Below, one piece after another: positions 1-10,843 of a stretch of DNA of 64,000 nucleotides. The notes beneath the pieces were generated by a model. The model was given only the letters and a program-made list of their open reading frames with translations, searched no databases and was not told the origin of the DNA. The DNA comes from Hirundichthys speculiger (taxonomy: Eukaryota; Chordata; Actinopteri; Beloniformes; Exocoetidae), in NCBI GenBank assembly GCA_018398805.1, contig JAGFBZ010000900.1, positions 1-64,000 on the forward strand, read 5' to 3'. The translations under genes and the position numbers were made by a program. Within the stretch, counting starts at the first letter, position 1. Each line of letters begins with the position of its first letter.

Positions 1-278
1 GGCCTTCGGCAGGAAGGTCCCCCCATATGATCCAGGTCCTGCTCAAGGTTTCTTCCTCTTAAAGTGGAGTTTTTCCTTGCCTCTGTTTGGCATAAAGGTT
101 TTTTTTCTCCCTCTGTGGGAGTTTTTTACCTGCCAGTATCATTGATTGGATTTAATATTATAATCTTAGTTAATGATATTTGCTCGGGGGTCATGCTCTG
201 GGTCTCTCTAAAGCGCCTAGAGACAATTGTCATTGTAACAGACGCTATATAAATAAAATTGAATTGAATTGAATTATA
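1..278 (+). mobile_element. LINE 3' end (L2/Rex-like tail)
   Basis: Only the 3' untranslated end of a non-LTR retrotransposon is present. It has the phrase GGTTTCTTCCTCTTAAA, then AGTTTTTCCTTGCC, then GACGCTATATAAATAAAATT, and ends in short GAATT repeats. Such tails close many fish LINE copies and serve as the reverse transcriptase's template start. The window edge cuts the left side, so no coding part is visible. The exact clade is not certain. Confidence 0.7.
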
Positions 279-351
279 AGATGATTAAGTTATTTTGTTT
301 TTGCTTCAACTGACTGGCGATAAGTGTAAATATTTCTGTAAAAGCACAAAC

Positions 352-1070
352 ATTTGGTAGTTTACTGGTGTGGAGCATTCAGCTGTGTGTAAACACTATG
401 CCAAGGAGGAACGACATCAGCAGTGACCTTAGATAAATGTTTAATGATGTCCATCAATCTAGGAAGAGTTATGGGGCCATCTGACTTTATAGCCCTTCCT
501 TTTGGCCATTTAGAGACCATTCAGGAGTGAGAAAGATTTATTCACGAGTGGAAAATCTTCAACATGGCAGTCTTCTCTGAAGTGTACTTCTACTCAGAGA
601 AAGAAACTACAAAGCAGCCCAAGAGCTGCTTCTCAAACCCCTCAGATCTTAACATGTCAGTGTGACTTGTTTGGAAGAGATGCTAAGATGAAACTTTTTT
701 TTTCTAAAAACAACATGGGAGCAAAGTCGCTTCTGAACAAACCACAATATGTCTGGAACAATATTCTCTTTGACAGATGAGGCCAAAGTATGGATGTTTG
801 GCTGCAATCAGCACAAACACCAACCAGATGTAAAGCACGGTGGAGAATGTGGATGACAAGACTGACAGTTTTGCACGAAATGATTATTTTAAGTTGTTGC
901 TGCTTGTTGGAGCTTTACTGTGGAGTTCCAGGGTGTTTTCAGTTTTTCTAACACTGCTCTTGCTTCTTTTGGTTTAGTTTCTGTTAAATAAATAACACAA
1001 CAACATAATATGTCATGTTTTGTATCCATTTTCAACACACATGGTAATGACCAGTTTAAAAAAAAAAATC
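352..1070 (+). pseudogene. Fossil Tc1-family transposon with decayed transposase
   Basis: Read on the plus strand, this stretch follows the common fish Tc1 transposase gene in order. It starts with the helix-turn-helix part (around AACGACATCAGCAGTGACC), then GTGAGAAAGATTTATTCACG, then a remnant of the first catalytic-aspartate motif (GACAGATGAGGCC, from an original W-T-D-E-T), then AAGCACGGTGG. The rest of the catalytic domain is deleted and the 3' terminal region (GTTAAATAAATAAC, then ATAATATGTCATG) follows. Stops and frameshifts are frequent, so no functional protein is possible. The LINE tail at 1-278 lies just upstream. Assignment rests on motif order recalled from the family; no alignment was run. 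Confidence 0.65.
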
Positions 1071-1127
1071 ATGACTGAGTATATAAAAACTTTAAAGTGA
1101 AAGAAAGTGTACTTTTTTTTTTCTTCT

Positions 1128-1268
1128 GCTTCTCTGTCCATGCATTGATTTTCTACACCCACTTCATTCTGTTTAGGGTCACAGGGTCCTGCTGGAACCT
1201 CTCCCAGCTGTCACTGGTTGGTATATGCACCCTGGACACGTCACTGGTGTATCACAGGTCACGCCGAA
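1128..1268 (+). repeat. Fish dispersed repeat of the 'cacaggg..ctggaacctctcccagctgtca' type
   Basis: It carries GGGTCACAGGGTCCTGCTGG, CCCAGCTGTCACTGG and CACCCTGGACACGTCACTGG, phrases of a very common fish genomic repeat. Related fragments lie at 20575-20640 (plus) and 38608-38665 (minus). The ORFs across it are accidental. Confidence 0.55.
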
Positions 1269-1972
1269 CATCAAAAATAAAAATCTCTGTCTGTCAGTCA
1301 CCCCGTGGACTGTTGTCAAACAGGTCACTTGGTCTGGACGTCTAACAACTAAAGTTATCTGGCAGTAAAAGGCTTCACTCACATCACCTTGCGTTAATGC
1401 TTAAGAGACCAAAAGAACAGGGTGGCTTTTTCCATCTACATATAGACAATTTCCTCTAAACTAGCGTGGAACTCCAAAATGAAATATAAGAACATGTGTC
1501 CGAACAGAATCTCAATGTAAAGTGGATCATATAGCAACACAACGACCACAAGCACCCAAGCTGATAAAGATAATGTTGTGGAAAGACCAAGTCAAAGTCT
1601 TTGATGAAGTCGCATAGCAAAAGTGGAAAGAGTTCAGAAAACCAACAGACATCCCAGTGTGTGGAAGCTGTTCTGTAACTGAAACCGGATAAAACTCCTC
1701 TGCAGTCCAATCAGCAGTGACTGGATTCATTTATTTCCAGCTGTCGATGCACAACATGGTCACTCAAGGACAAAGGTTTACATGATGTTGCCACCCATGG
1801 CTTTAAGATTTATGATTCCCAACGCGTCAAAATGTCAATGAATCTGTTTTACTGGAAATATAATAAAAAAGCTGCATCTATTGTGAGCCGTTCTTTGAAT
1901 CATCACAATGAAATATTAATGGAAATTTCAGGCTCTGTTAGCGCTGGATAGATCGATGTGGATTCCTCATAC

Positions 1973-2214
1973 CTGAACTGATGTCAAAACGGATATTTAT
2001 TAACTCGGCCACTATGTGCTTTCCATGAGAGATCACCTTCTCAGGGTCAGCTGTCAAAACACTGACAGCGTCAGTGTCCCTGGTGTAAACTGCTCTGGCA
2101 GACAACTCATCCCCGCTGAGTAAAACGACTGCCAAGGAAGCGGGTCTGAATGCCAGCACTCCCCTGTAGTCTCTCACCGACGACGAGTTGGCCGACTCCA
2201 TCTCTGGGGTCAAA
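1973..2214 (-). CDS. Internal exon of an unrecognised host gene
   Basis: This is the only convincing host exon in the window. On the minus strand it begins after a GCGCAG acceptor at 2220-2215 and ends before the donor GTATGAGG at 1972. The 242-bp exon has one open frame of about 80 codons. It begins with one base completing a codon, continues LTPEMESANSSSV, passes through LAVVLLSGDELSARAVY, and ends ELINIRFDISS plus one base of the next codon. The composition is protein-like, with alternating hydrophobic beta-type stretches and mixed charge, and GC is higher than in the flanks. There is no transmembrane segment or cysteine motif. I could not assign a family. The frame continues past the donor for only a short way, which supports splicing there. 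The neighbouring exons are not visible within several kilobases, so its introns must be long. Confidence 0.6.
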
Positions 2215-4073
2215 CTGCGCATCAGAACAAAGGCATTAGCTATTCTTTTGTGGCATATAACAAATGCTCGTGCAGCTTAATTATAACTTTTCATTACGAG
2301 TGTGATTCCTAGCTGGATTTTGTTTGAACCAGGTAACTCAAGTAATGCTAAGCTGACAGTAATGATCAAGTCATTGACCCAATAATTGTTTCTTTTCAGT
2401 CTTGCCCTTTTCCACTATTGACTCCTCATAGGATGCTTTGCTCACTGACTACTGCCAGCGATACGCTGGGGAGTGTGTGAGAATGGTTTAGAGAGGTGAT
2501 TTCACCATCATCCCTAAGCTAGTCCTCCGCTGTGAGCAGATCAAAGAGGTATTTATGCTAGGGTGCTGTAGAGAAGGATACTCAAATGCAAAATGAAAGC
2601 ATACCCATTAATAGATGAAAGGTCGCTGGGCCAGATCGTCAGATGAAAGTTCAAAAGGGCTAATCAGATCCCAAACAATTCAGCGTAACAATATTACAGC
2701 AAAGCATCAGCAACACATATAACGCTGTTCCAGTTTGAAGGAGTGGTTTGATATTTTGGCTTTTAAATAAAACAGTTCTTTCATTTGTTGTCTAACCCTG
2801 GTTCAGGGGAAGAAGTTTTGCAGATAATTTGGACTCAGTTTCCAGATTTCACTTTCCAAAAGTAATAAGACAAGATAATGTCCAACTAGTGTTTATAAAA
2901 TGATTAAGAATTTTGCAAAATAATGCTAGAACGACAGAACAAAGTTAATGCAACTTTCAGAAGTGCACTGGTTGGTCAGCTCTGACCAGTATCGGCCCAT
3001 GTGGTCACACTGTCACTGACAGGGGGCCTCATACGTGAAGTCTTCAGAAATCTCTGCGTAGATTTGCACATAAACCACCACCAGACTAAAAACCTGCTCC
3101 AGATTCTTTAATGCAGAGTAAAACCCTGAGTGTGTTCCTGAATGCTGTTTGACTGCACGTTGGGAGCGCGCTCCCACAGCTCGTTAAAAACCATTGCGTC
3201 TTGATGTCTCGTTGTCATTTCTTGCAGTCGCCTGCTGAGGTGCAGATCTGACCCCCTTTTGCATGCAAATGGAGAATAAATTCATTGAAAAACCAGCCAT
3301 CGCTAAGTCTTGTTATGTAAGGTTAATTGTTGATCTTACTCAGAGTCTTTTGTCTTTTAGAGGCTTTTAAACAAATATCCACACACAGGCACCACCATAT
3401 AAGGAGGGATAAAGGTGCATCCTCATCCTACGTGCCTCTTTTACTGGAGAGGCTGCTGTATTAGGATTCATACCACCACAGGAGTCTCCAAATGCAAGCT
3501 TATATTTTTAATATGTGTTACATCGTTATGCATTGTGGAACCCAGGCGCTGTTTTGCTTTTAACACACATTTTAAGAAATGTTGGGTACAAATGAATTTT
3601 GTTGCACACTTATTACCTTTTGCAAACTGCCTCCAGTGTTTAATCGAATGATGCAGCTTCTAGTAGAATCATTCAATAAGCTGCTGCCGCGTCGAAGTAG
3701 CTTCATCAGGACATCATGAGCTGGTTCTGCATTAGGGATATCTGGCGCTGGAATTGGATTGGAGTTGTTGAAGTCATTTACAGGAACTTTGAAAATGTAG
3801 TATTGATGACATGGTGATATGTTGAAGATGTGTGTCTGAGTGCATGAGCCATTAGATCTGTCTATAGGCCAGCCTCCAGGAATCTGACCAATCAGAAAAC
3901 ACGTGAGCCAAATCTACCATGTTCAGGGTGAGTCTTCTCTTATAATTCTCAATGTTTGATGTGCTGGGTGCAAAACTAATCTAGATGAACCGGATATAAA
4001 CGTTATCTGGCTGAGAAGGTGGCCGACAATCAGCGAATGTCCATCACGAAACAAGAGATTAACATTTTATACA

Positions 4074-4101
4074 CAGCGTCTGACACAGAGATCAGACGCT
4101 G
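4074..4101. repeat. Short perfect inverted repeat
   Basis: CAGCGTCTGA and TCAGACGCTG are exact reverse complements with an 8-nt loop between them. Nothing nearby indicates a terminator or RNA gene. Confidence 0.6.
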
Positions 4102-4879
4102 ACACTAGAGGGTCTTGACAAACCGGTGTTATTTGGTGCATTGTGGGTGAGACATTGGCTACTGAAGTCACCACTGGCTACACGACTGCACTTTAAACAG
4201 GACGAAATCCATCTATTCACACGTCCTGGTTTGTTGAATTATGTTACCTTGAGACAAAGTCACTGTGCCTTTCAAGAACTTTTTTAGTGGAGGATATTCA
4301 CTTGTATCAGCTACAGTATAAAGATGTGAATGGAAATGATGTGCTCTGCTTTCAAATAGAACATGTTTATCAAATTAATTATTTAACAAACTGCACTTCT
4401 CTAAATAAATCTTTTTAGGAAGAGAAAAAAAAAAGACTGGAGTTCCTTCAGAGGTTTACGACGCGTTCATGGGTGTATCTGTGTGATTTAGAGGCGTCTT
4501 TCTGTGCCAGGCTGCGAGCATCAGCTACGTCTGCTCTCAAGATAAAAGTGAACGCACTGATAATTTCATTAAGTGACAGACAACATGGATCTGCCAAAAA
4601 AAAAGTACCTTTAATCTCCACAAACCCGCAGAAAGAAAGAAACGACATGAATGCATTATTGTAATGAGTTCCACACTCTGACCTTCTGAACCTGTCAGAA
4701 ATGACACCACTGCATCTGCCATCATGGAAGCTGAGCTGATAAACCGAACTGTTCAAGTTCACTAAGTTGGAACAATGCAATACCTTTTGGGAGCATGCAC
4801 GCACTGTACATTCCTCCAACTTTTTGTCAGCATCCCATTGCCTTTTTTTTTTTTCTTTATTAATCAGTCAGAGTTAAGT

Positions 4880-4904
4880 CCCCCCCCCCCCCCCCTTTTT
4901 TTTT
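4880..4904. repeat. Poly-C/poly-T tract
   Basis: A run of about 16 C is followed directly by 9 T. It is a homopyrimidine low-complexity tract. Confidence 0.9.
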
Positions 4905-5633
4905 CTTCTCTTTAACCCTCTGAGTCTGGAGAAAATGTTAAGAGTAGGTGGCATTCGCTGATTGCTGATAGTGAAAGCTCTGCACGCAGCAAGGCTTGCA
5001 TACTTAATGCCGGGAGGCTGAAACTCCAGTTGCAATCAGAGGGACTGAGTGAAGTCGGTGATGGGAGGGAACAAACAATAAAGCACCCAAACTCAAGAAG
5101 CACAGTTGACAGAGGGGGCCGGATGTAGGAGGAAGAGTGGGTGCACAGGACGCCGACATAAATAATAGCTTATTCTACAGAGTGAATCTCCCAACGCACA
5201 CATTCACACCGAGTTTAAATGCATGTATAATTCAATCCTGTTCATGAGGCAGGGCCCATACTGAAGGATCATATACACCTATTTAGTATTCTAACTGTTT
5301 GCTGTGTGGCGCACCAGCAAACAACCACAACTGTCAAGGTGTATAACAGGTATCCCGTCTGTGGAGGTAATAAGAGTGGCTGTGGAGGAAACCAGGGGGT
5401 GACAAGAGGTTGAGGAATGGATGAACTTGACTTCATGCAAATGCACTAGTGAATCGTGTTGTGCCTTCCCTTGAATGTGTTTGTTATGCACCACCTTTAC
5501 GGTAATAGGAACAGGTCATGCTCAGACTTGGAGGCAGTTTTTCCAGCTAACAAACAGAAGGATGTAGAGATACAAATAATCCTGCAGAGCCGCTTCTGTC
5601 CATTTTTATATTTATAGAATATATCAATATATA

Positions 5634-5993
5634 CAGTCATGGAAAAAATTATTAGACCACCCTTGTTTTCTTCACTTTCTTGTTCATTTTAATGCCTGGT
5701 ACAACTAAAGGTACATTTGTTTGGACAAACATAAGGATAACCACAAAGATTGCTCATAAGAGTTTTATTTAAGAGCTGATATCTTACCATTTTCCATGGT
5801 TTTCTTGATTATAACCTAAATCACTTAAGTTTTTACATCAATAGCTATGTCGTTGTACTGCCAAAAACACTGCTTTTATGCATTCAGTGTTTTCTTTTCT
5901 GTCTGTTTTAGTCACATGATGTCACATGGTACCAGGTATTAAAATGAACAAGAAAGTGAAGAAAAAATGATCTAATAATTTTTTCCATGACTG
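5634..5993. mobile_element. Tc1/mariner-type MITE, 360 bp, TA target duplication
   Basis: The element starts CAGTCATGGAAAAAATTATT and ends with the inverse (AATAATTTTTTCCATGACTG). It is bounded by TA at 5632-5633 and 5994-5995. The inverted repeats run about 65 bp and include AAGTGAAG and TTCATTTTAAT on both sides. The interior carries no transposase. These are the hallmarks of a non-autonomous Tc1/mariner element, mobilised by a transposase supplied elsewhere. The right end abuts a long microsatellite. Confidence 0.85.
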
Positions 5994-6001
5994 TATATAT
6001 C

Positions 6002-6164
<163 letters not shown>

Positions 6165-6165
6165 A

Positions 6166-6900
6166 TTAAGACTGGGCAACGATTAAAATTTTTATTCACA
6201 ATTAATCCCATAATTTCCCTGATTAATCACAATTAATTGCATTGTATACGCACAATTTCAAAAGTAGTGTAAAATGCACTCTTACCAAAATGCTCTGCTG
6301 CCATATGAACTAAAGTGTCATAAAATTCTTTGTTCAAACACTTTTAACATCAGCACTTCAAACATCAGTAACACATATTTAGTGTAAATCTCATCTTAAA
6401 AATGTAAAATAAAATAAAGCTTATTGCCACTGCCAGGACATTAATGTCATCCTGTTTTTATTAGTCTATAAACAAAATCCAACAAAATGATTGTGGCTCA
6501 GCACAATCAGAACATTTAAACAGGTAATTTCTGAGGTAACAGCAGAAACTTTTAACGGGGAGTCCAACCTGGCAGTTGTTACAAATAACCTTGTTTCTGT
6601 TGAATCCTCCGTCTGGGAGAACTTAAAAATGAAAATGTCCATGTTAAAGTTCAGTAACTTTACCAATCCGCGTATCATTCATTCTTTCATTTGTCAATCA
6701 AAAATAAAAAAAAAAATAAATAAAGTGACATTTAATTACGTTTCTCGTTTTTAATATAAAAAAGAAAAAAAAAAAACAAAAAAAATGCCTGTTTTGTTTT
6801 TATATTTCAATTTTAAACCTGGATCAAAAATATGAAATTAAAAAACAGGCCACAGAACTGAATTTATTTTATGATTGAGGACTGGACTTTCTGTTGTCAT
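6166..6900 (+). mobile_element. Probable hAT-derived element, one end recognisable
   Basis: The left edge reads GACTGGGCAACGATTAAAA, followed by two AATTAATC-type motifs. This resembles the terminal region of fish hAT MITEs that start with GGGCTGGGCAACGATTAA. No matching right terminus was found, so the right border is only a guess. Short ORFs inside show no domains. Confidence 0.35.
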
Positions 6901-7120
6901 TACACATCTGTGCCACTAGATGGAGCCGCACTGCAGTAACCAGCTAGAGAACAGCAGGACAGTGAACACATGGAGCAGATCTGATGGAACATGGAGGAAT
7001 GACACGAAAGTTTTGTTGCAGTCCAGAATTTTCTTTTTTAGACAGAATTGTTAATATTGCTACCTGAGTTGCTACCCGAACTGTATTCTCGCAACAATTG
7101 AATCATAGGCAACTGAACTT

Positions 7121-7314
7121 AGATTTGTCTAAAAGATGTTTCGCCTCTTATCCAAGCGGCTTCATCAGTTCTCAACGCATCGGTCTGACTAGTCCGACAA
7201 ACAGTGGCGTATGACTCAGGTGACTGTTTGTCCACTGTTTGTCGGACTAGTGCGGACTAGTCAGAACTGATGAAGCCGCTTGGATAAGAGGCGAAACGTC
7301 TTCTAGACAAATCT
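7121..7314. mobile_element. Palindromic element with 52-bp arms
   Basis: The left arm (7121-7172) and right arm (7263-7314) are near-perfect reverse complements, with only a few mismatches in 52 bp. Each arm contains the phrase AAGCCGCTTGGATAAGAGGC on one strand or the other. The centre repeats the pattern: GACTAGTCCGACAAACAGT is opposed by ACTGTTTGTCGGACTAGT. The arm sequence is a common fish repeat unit, which I suspect comes from a Penelope-like or similar retroelement. Folding would give one long hairpin of about 190 nt. Confidence 0.8.
7263..7304 (+). ncRNA. Hammerhead-ribozyme-like motif
   Basis: All conserved hammerhead core parts occur in order. Stem I 5' AGAA (7263-7266) is followed by box CTGATGA (7267-7273). 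Stem II runs 7274-7292 and can pair as CC-G-CUU with AAG-A-GG around a GGAU loop. Box GAAA is at 7293-7296, a two-pair stem III AC/GT at 7296-7299, the cleavage base C at 7300 (triplet GTC), and stem I 3' TTCT at 7301-7304. Such very short stem III is known from retroelement hammerheads that act as dimers. The opposite arm (7131-7172, minus strand) holds a copy in which GTC has become ATC. Activity is an inference; only the sequence match is seen. Confidence 0.5.
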
Positions 7315-7977
7315 CTTTGCCCTTTGGAACAAGCAATGATTAACAACTGTCCAGCGAAACCGCTCAGAGCACTGATCTTTCTCCAAGTTATGTCTCATAG
7401 AGACTCATGTCTCTATGAGTTTGTATCTTTAACTTTGACCAGTTGTTCCAGTCTTAGATGGTGTGCACATGCAAGGACGGCACACGTATGTTGCATATTG
7501 CACATGATATTGAATCATTTTTAAATGACACATGCAATTTCAGAGCTGAAATCTGTTTTCCACATGGAACAGGGTTTCTTAACCTTTTTGACCTTGAGGC
7601 CCAATTTTTTAGTACAAAGTGGCCCGGGGCCCATTAAATATTAAAACTGTATAGGTTTATTTGACCTCACTCTTGGTTTGATTTGTATTCAATAATAAAC
7701 CAAATCCACTTACTGTTTAACAAGCAAAAACCTTATCAAATAAAATGACATTATAAAATGGGATTATCACAAATACTTTTAATAAACACGTGTATGTAAA
7801 CCTGCACACATACTGTCATGGGCGTGGTAGTGGGGGAAAAAGTGGACCTGACTACCCAGGGCCCAAGTAGGGAGAGGGGCCCATGAAAATCCTAATTTTT
7901 TTTTTTCCGAATGAATTGGGCCCTCCAGTTAATCGCTGTCATGCTTTATTTCATATATTGATAACATCAGCTGAGAG

Positions 7978-8536
7978 AATGAACTTTATGTCACAGTCCT
8001 CCCAACATATTGGACATTCTGGAGGCCCCCTCTTGGAGGCGCAAAATGGTTTAGTCCGCCCGACAGCGACCGGCGACAAGTGTAACATCAATGAACCCAC
8101 ATTGAATTGGCATCACGTTGCCCAAAAAGCAGAAATCGGGCTATTGCAAGAAAAAAGAGAGAGAGAAGAAAAGCAAAGAAGGCAGAATGAGGGGAGGCAG
8201 CTGTTGACTGCTTTCTTTCTCAAAGGTGAACTGAGTTTGCTTGTTATGCAAAATCCAATTAAAGTTAACGTAGTCCACTCCAGACAGCTGCTGCTGATGT
8301 CTGTACGCTCACGTCAAGCCTTTAGCTTAGCTAGTTAGCAACCAGGCTGCTTGCGGCTGTAGTATAAAGACAGTTATGAGCCAGCTAACGTTAGTTGTCA
8401 ACATGAACCAGTTTCAGAAACAAACAGTGGTGCAGCCGCAGCAGCTGGAGCAGCTGGAGCAGCAGCTGGAGCAGCAGCGGTCAGTCCTGGCGGCTCTTCT
8501 GAAGATGAGGCTGAGATAATAGATGAGCAAAGATAA
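7978..8536 (+). pseudogene. 5' exons of a ZMYM-like hAT transposase, nested in the older hAT
   Basis: Exon 1 includes a strongly basic stretch (EKREREEKQRRQNEGRQL) and ends FFLK plus one base at 8225, before the donor GTGAAC. Exon 2 starts at 8418 after a TTTCAG acceptor. The split codon joins in frame and gives ETNSG, then an Ala/Gly tract and SPGGSSEDEAEIIDE, with a stop at 8534-8536. Such basic, K/E-rich starts followed by a spacer are usual for fish hAT transposases related to ZMYM proteins. Nothing of the TTF zinc finger or catalytic domain follows, so this copy is truncated. The surrounding GGGGCCC-rich sequence (7850-7885 and 9715-9725) fits the ends of that hAT group, but exact borders were not found. 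Confidence 0.45.
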
Positions 8537-9020
8537 CTTGTTCAAGTTTTCAAGGGTGAACGCCCCCCTCTGACTACTCCTTACGGTGGTATGATGGTTC
8601 GCGCGAGGTAGCAAGCTGCTGACTGCTAGATCGCTGCCTAAATGCGAGTTGTTTACCTTAAGTTTAAAGTAAGTCATTCTTTTATATTAACATAGCTAAA
8701 AGTGAAACTCCATGCTGAGACTTAATAAATGCTCCACCTAGCAATATTTCTGCTGCATATATCAACATGTAAATATCCTACCAATATCACTGTAGGCTCA
8801 AGTGCACACTAGTAATATATTAATTGAGCAATAAAGCAGTTTATTATTTTTGTCTGGTAAAAAGCCTTAGCATTGCAGTGCAGTGCTTAAAAGCTGTTGT
8901 CAATGCTCAATAAATTCATGATGTTACCAAAGCCAATGAATAATCATGTTAAATAACTATGATCTCAATATCAATCAAAAATAATTGTGATTATGATTTT
9001 TGCCATACATTTTTGCCACA

Positions 9021-9076
9021 GATAGATAGATAGAGAGAAAGAGAGAGAGATAGAGAGAGAGAAAGGTAGGTAGGTG
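9021..9076. repeat. GATA/GAGA simple repeat
   Basis: GATA units pass into GA units and then GGTA units. It is a simple imperfect microsatellite. Confidence 0.85.
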
Positions 9077-9855
9077 TGAGAACATTGAAAAATAATTAGC
9101 TATTCCTCTTAATCTGGCTGAAAAATGGCTTAAAACATTTTTGCCTCTGTAACTTGCTGACCATGATGAATACTGTGTGTTATAGCAAATAATTAGGCTA
9201 GTCTAAGCATCCATTGTAGGAAAGCATATCTGATGTTTACTTCACGTTTGACTTTTAATGAAAATATTTGCAACCTTCACATTATCTTTGTACTTAGTAG
9301 ATGTCAAGCGCTGTCAAGTGCCCTCTTCTGGATACTTAGCAGTTATGACTGTTTGGTTGACAGCCTTAGAGCTCAGCCCATAGAAACACAAAAGTAATGT
9401 AGCTTATTTGATTTGATTTGAGTGTGCAGTTGTCTCCTGTTCAAGAATAAACGTTTTTAAATCAAAATTTGCACAAGTGTCATGGATCAAAACATTAGTA
9501 CACAAACCAGTAGCCTAACATGTAGCCTAATGTTTTAGGTATTTGAGCACAAGTAGGCCAAATGCATCAATTCAGGTGGTGAATGAAAGAACTACTCATC
9601 AATATAATCTGATCTGATTGTAGCTTAAAACCGTATTTATGCTTTTTTATTTTAAATAAATACCCCCTTTTTTTCTTTTTTTTTTGCTCATGCGCATCGT
9701 GCATTGGCATGGATAGGGGCCCACTGACATTGAACCGGCTGATACCGGCAATATTAGGAGTTAACTTTAAATTAATAAAGAATAATATATATAATCAATC
9801 AATAAAAGGGGGCGATAAAATAAATGCATTCAAATAATATAAATCTATTTTTAAA

Positions 9856-10248
9856 TTAAATAAATAAACTGCAAATTAAATTAAAATAAAGTGCAAATTT
9901 AGAATCTAAATGCAAACATTTAGAGTTGCTGAGTGACACGACGGACCTTTTCTGCATCTGCAGCCCAATTTCCTTCCTCTTAAAATATTCCACCGGTTTT
10001 CCCACAAGAGTCGGGTGCTTGGTCTCTAGGTGGCGCTGTAGTTTTGAGGGCTTGAGGGATTCGTTGGACAGCATTAGCTCCCACTCCACACACTGGGCTT
10101 TTGGCGCTGCCTCTATTCCTCCATTTACAAAACCGTATTTAATGAAGTCGAGATTGTATTTCCATAAAAAAATGTGGTCTTTTGGGTGGGGGCTTGGCAG
10201 GACGTTCGTCTTCATTTTTTCTTTATTAAACTTCTCCAGTTTTGCCAC
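9856..10248 (-). pseudogene. hAT transposase 5' exon with damaged BED finger
   Basis: The 130-residue frame starts MAKLEKFNKEKMKTN and carries a BED-type DNA-binding region: KYNLDFIKYGFVNGG, then CVEWELMLSNESLKPSKL, then RHLETKHP and VEYFKRKE. This arrangement is typical of Charlie-like hAT transposases and the host genes derived from them (ZBED5 type). The finger normally has C-x2-C followed by H-x4-H. Here the second cysteine is tryptophan (CVEW), so zinc binding should be lost. After YFKRKE the frame runs into non-homologous sequence and stops. It is the only coding remnant of the 7570-10426 element. Confidence 0.7.
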
Positions 10249-10843
10249 TTCTTCTCTGCGTATTGGTGCATGTTAAACAACTGAGTGACACATTACCGCC
10301 ACCACGTGGTCGAAAGCTACACGCAGTCTCGCTGCCCACAGGTGCAAAACTGAAAGTTTTTTGTGGCCCTCTGGGAGGCGCTGGCGGCCCAAGTTTGGGT
10401 CGCGGGCCTGTAGTTAAGAACCACTGATGTAGAGGACATCAAGATGCAAAATAGATCTTTTCAGGGGTGTCATTGGTTGGCGGGTGCCGTGTGACACAGG
10501 ACGAGGTAAGACTGGAAAATGACACATATGTGATGCTTCAAAACCTTCATAGAACTGTTTAACCAAATCGGGGTATGCTTTTTTTTTTTTTTGTGAAAAT
10601 CCGCTAACTACAATGTTTTTATTGGTTCTGCTCTAATTTAAAGCTTGAGGTATGACAGGTGTCAGTGATTTGACAGAACCAGAGCATATTTTATTTTTAC
10701 GTGGACAGAGCTGTCAGAGGAGCAGGCAGCGGTGAGTGTGGTGGAGACTGTCAGGAGCAGCGAGCTAAAGGACGATCGGACTCCCCGTGGACCAGTTTGG
10801 ATCAACAACGTAGCAGTTAAATTCATTAATGTACCATCACTAC

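Larger units (their letters stand above)
2215..5633. other. No gene seen; probable intron or intergenic DNA
   Basis: No reading frame here has domain signatures or convincing splice borders. A short stretch near 3010-3110 (GGGGGCCTCATACGTGAAG and after) resembles an old dispersed repeat but could not be classified. The block 4450-5060 is free of recognisable repeats apart from a C/T tract. Confidence 0.5.
7570..10426 (-). mobile_element. Decayed hAT (Charlie-like) transposon
   Basis: The left end CAGGGTTTCTTAACC and the inverse of the right end, CAGTGGTTCTTAACT, match hAT/Charlie-type termini. Both are followed by GGCCC-rich sequence. The 5' exon of its transposase reads on the minus strand at 9856-10248. 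No clear 8-bp target duplication remains (ACATGGAA versus ATGTAGAG), so the copy is old. A second hAT-like gene lies inside, on the opposite strand. Confidence 0.65.

Noticed and set aside
4448..4819. 123-codon minus-strand ORF
   Set aside because: No domain or splice support, and the opposite strand is also open, so treated as non-coding.
8437..8490. GCAGCTGGA repeats as a separate microsatellite or coiled-coil gene
   Set aside because: They fit better as the Ala/Gly tract of the ZMYM-like hAT exon 2; the Gln-rich reading is another frame.
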